Positions 6,599 to 8,787 of a stretch of DNA of 8,787 bases are shown here, in pieces. Position numbers and translations under genes: made by a program. Numbering within the stretch: position 1 is the stretch's first letter; every line of letters begins with the position of its first letter. The stretch is from Planctomycetota bacterium. Lineage in GTDB: Bacteria; Planctomycetota; Phycisphaerae; WQYP01. The notes below the pieces were generated by a model, which saw only the letters and a list, made by a program, of their open reading frames with translations, had not been told where the DNA came from and did not search any database. The stretch is from NCBI GenBank assembly GCA_021828935.1, contig JAJZCU010000061.1:1-8787 (forward strand). The letters run 5' to 3'.

Positions 6599-8787
6599 TC
6601 CCCAACCGCCGCTGAAAGACGCCTACGCCCGGGCCGACCGCGAACTGCGCGTGCGCCTCAGCCGCATCGGCTGCGCCCTGGCCATGGCGTTGATGCTGGC
6701 GGGCGTAAGCCTTGATTATTTTGTGTACCCGACGGAACTGCGCGTCTTTTTTGAAATCCGCCTGCTGTGCGTGGGCGCGCTGGCCATTATTCTGACTTTA
6801 TTGGCTACGCCTTTTTCCCATAGATACATACGGGTACTGGGCATTTCATGGGCCCTGCTGCCGGCGCTGGCCATTGGCTGGATGGTGTGGCTCGTGGGCG
6901 GGGCCAGCTCGCCGTATTATGCCGGGCTGAACCTGGTGATGATCGCCGTGAGCCTCTTCATGCCCTGGACATTTGTGGAAGTGGCCCTGACCTGCGCGCT
7001 GACCATCGGCATTTACCTTGTTGCGTGCTTCGCGCGCGGCGTGGGACCACATGACATTGATATTTTTTTTAACAACGCATATTTTCTGATTCTTACGGCC
7101 GTCATCTGTGTGATCACCAGTTACTTCATTGCCCGGCGCCGCGTCGAGGATTTCCGCCTGCGGTACGAACTGGACGCCCGCAACCTGCTGTTGGCTGATT
7201 CCAACAACCGCCTGGCCCAACTGGACCGCCTGAAATCAGACTTTTTTGCCAACATCAGCCATGAACTGCGCACGCCCCTGACGCTGATATTGGCGCCGGT
7301 GGAACATTTGTTAAATTCATCCGACGTTCTGCGCGATGACCAGCGGGCTACGTTGGATGTGGTGCGCAACCAGGCCCTGCGCCTGCTGCGGCTTATTAAT
7401 GATCTGCTGGAACTGGTGCGCCTGGAAGAGGGCGCCGCGCGTCTGGACCGCACCCGCACCGACTTATGCCTGCTGGCCCCGGCCATGGTTGATGCCGTGC
7501 GGCATCTGGCCAACCTAAAGCGACTGACGCTGACAGCCTCCAGCGAAGTCGCCGAACTGCCGGTGGACGCGGACGCCGGCCGCCTGGAAAAAGTGTTTTT
7601 AAATCTGCTGACCAACGCCATTAAATTCACAAATTCCGGCGGCGTTATTTCCGTGCGCTGCAGGCGTGACGGGCCCAATGCCGTGGTGGAAATCAGCGAC
7701 ACAGGCATCGGCATTAGCGCAGAGAATCTGCCGAAGCTTTTTGAACGCTTCCGGCAGGTGGACGCATCCTCCACCCGGCAGTACCGCGGCGTGGGCATTG
7801 GTTTGGCCCTGGCGCGCGATTTAATTAAAGCGCATGGCGGCACATTGACTGCAACCAGCGAACTGGGGCGCGGTTCAATTTTTCGCGCGGAATTGCCGTT
7901 GGCTGCCGACGAAGCTGCGCCTGGCGCCACTGCGATCGCGGCGCCGTCGCAGGCCCCCGCCGCCCCCGACGCGCTGGGCGACATGCATCGCGCTGCCGAT
8001 CGCGCGCAGTGGGATGGGGTTATTCCGGAATGCGCGACCGGCAATGGCGCCCATGCCGCCCCGTCGGGCGCCGGGAAATTCTCCGTGCTGGTGGTGGATG
8101 ACGAACCGGACATGCGCCGTTTCCTGGTTTCATTGGTGGCTCCGGAGTACCGTGTTTGGCAGGCCGCCGATGGCGTTGAGGCGGTGGAAGTCGCGCGGCT
8201 GCGCCGGCCTGACCTGATCCTGCTGGACCTGATGCTGCCCCGCATGGACGGGCTGGCCGTCTGCGAAACGCTGAAAAACGACGCCGAGCTCAAGGGCATA
8301 AAAATCGTTTTGCTCACGGCCAGAATGGACGAACGCTCCAAGATTTCGGCCCTTGAATCCGGCGCTGACGATTTTCTTACCAAGCCCTTCAGCACCACTG
8401 AAGTGCAGACGCGCGTGGCCAACTTGTTGAAATCCGCCGACCTGGAAAACAGTTTGCGGGACCAAAACGCCGCGCTGGAGCTGGCCCTCACGCGTCTTAA
8501 AGAAACCGAAGTGCAGTTGGTGCAAAGCGAAAAAATGAGTGCCCTGGGGAAACTGGCCGCCGGCCTGATGCATGAAGTCAATAATCCCCTGAATTTTACC
8601 CTCACCGCACTGCAGTTTGCGCAGCAGTCTTCCGAAGGCGACGCCGCCATGCAGGAAACCCTGACGGACATCAAGGACGGCATGACGCGCATCCGGCACA
8701 TCGTTTCGGATTTACGCACCTTCGCCTATGCGTCTGAAGCCGACCTGCGCGAGCGATTTCTATTAACCGACGCCTTGACCGTGGCCC
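6588..8787 (+). CDS. Membrane hybrid sensor kinase, 6TM-HK-REC-HK (PhcS-PhcR fusion-like), 3' partial
   Basis: At least 733 residues, continuing past the window. Six hydrophobic segments (about 27-45, 58-74, 83-103, 112-128, 130-148, 163-181) with a conserved-looking PYYAGLNLV between the third and fourth form a membrane sensor. Kinase 1 follows: FFANISHELRTPLTL with His225, N box NLLTNAIKF (339-347, Asn343), DTGIGI (Asp371) and G2 box GVGIGLALARDL near 401. A 60-residue Ala/Pro-rich linker leads to a receiver with VLVVDDEPDM (Asp504, Asp505), phosphoacceptor Asp547 in LLDLMLP and Lys599 in LTKPF. A helical coiled-coil-like stretch (620-652) leads into a second kinase phosphoacceptor helix, MSALGKLAAGLMHEVNNPLN with His662. 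Its ATPase domain must lie beyond base 8787. The order equals Ralstonia PhcS followed by PhcR. Start TTG 6588 overlaps the upstream stop, implying coupled translation. The ligand is inferred, not shown. Confidence 0.85.
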   Translation, partial: MQTNPQPPLKDAYARADRELRVRLSRIGCALAMALMLAGVSLDYFVYPTELRVFFEIRLLCVGALAIILTLLATPFSHRYIRVLGISWALLPALAIGWMVWLVGGASSPYYAGLNLVMIAVSLFMPWTFVEVALTCALTIGIYLVACFARGVGPHDIDIFFNNAYFLILTAVICVITSYFIARRRVEDFRLRYELDARNLLLADSNNRLAQLDRLKSDFFANISHELRTPLTLILAPVEHLLNSSDVLRDDQRATLDVVRNQALRLLRLINDLLELVRLEEGAARLDRTRTDLCLLAPAMVDAVRHLANLKRLTLTASSEVAELPVDADAGRLEKVFLNLLTNAIKFTNSGGVISVRCRRDGPNAVVEISDTGIGISAENLPKLFERFRQVDASSTRQYRGVGIGLALARDLIKAHGGTLTATSELGRGSIFRAELPLAADEAAPGATAIAAPSQAPAAPDALGDMHRAADRAQWDGVIPECATGNGAHAAPSGAGKFSVLVVDDEPDMRRFLVSLVAPEYRVWQAADGVEAVEVARLRRPDLILLDLMLPRMDGLAVCETLKNDAELKGIKIVLLTARMDERSKISALESGADDFLTKPFSTTEVQTRVANLLKSADLENSLRDQNAALELALTRLKETEVQLVQSEKMSALGKLAAGLMHEVNNPLNFTLTALQFAQQSSEGDAAMQETLTDIKDGMTRIRHIVSDLRTFAYASEADLRERFLLTDALTVA

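Noticed and set aside
7121..8719. A 532-codon open frame on the minus strand opposite the hybrid kinase
   Set aside because: It is antisense to well-supported kinase and receiver domains. Its translation is Ser/Arg-rich with no motif, as expected from a GC-rich codon bias shadow.
1..8787. CRISPR arrays, tRNA or rRNA genes, insertion sequences
   Set aside because: I saw no regularly spaced direct repeats, no cloverleaf or rRNA-like sequence, and no transposase motifs or paired terminal repeats.

Overview
The window is GC-rich bacterial DNA (high fifties to about 60% G+C by eye, not computed), with tightly packed genes, a mix of ATG, GTG and TTG starts, and leading Shine-Dalgarno (SD) motifs. 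The gene families suggest a free-living Gram-negative-type bacterium with elaborate two-component signalling. The style recalls Planctomycetota/Verrucomicrobiota-like genomes, but nothing here fixes the phylum, and I hold that only weakly.

Layout. (1) Positions 1-724 hold the 3' part of a class I glutamine amidotransferase-like hydrolase (PuuD/peptidase C26 family). It is followed 43 bases later by a cytoplasmic thioredoxin-fold protein with a WCGDC active site (768-1364). (2) Positions 1442-3678 hold a compact two-gene type II restriction-modification module: an m5C DNA methyltransferase whose 3' end overlaps by 10 bases a PD-(D/E)XK endonuclease that looks ApaLI-like. The endonuclease gene is visibly less GC-rich than its neighbours. 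(3) On the minus strand, convergent with the endonuclease, lies a soluble histidine kinase-receiver protein (3739-4884). (4) A 289-base divergent intergenic region (4885-5173) contains a run of short inverted repeats. (5) Positions 5174-8787 hold a rightward two-gene unit: a PhcB-like SAM-dependent methyltransferase with an extra N-terminal domain, then, overlapping by 11 bases, a large membrane hybrid kinase (six membrane segments, kinase, receiver, second kinase) that runs off the window.

The most interesting part is unit 5. In Ralstonia, PhcB makes a 3-hydroxy fatty acid methyl ester signal, sensed by the kinase PhcS and relayed through PhcR, which has a receiver followed by a kinase-like domain. 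Here a PhcB-like enzyme is directly coupled to one polypeptide with the domain order expected of a PhcS-PhcR fusion. The divergent soluble kinase-receiver gene next door may be a further component. This is a candidate fatty-acid-methyl-ester-type cell-cell signalling cassette. It is inferred from motifs and gene order only; no regulator equivalent to PhcA is visible.
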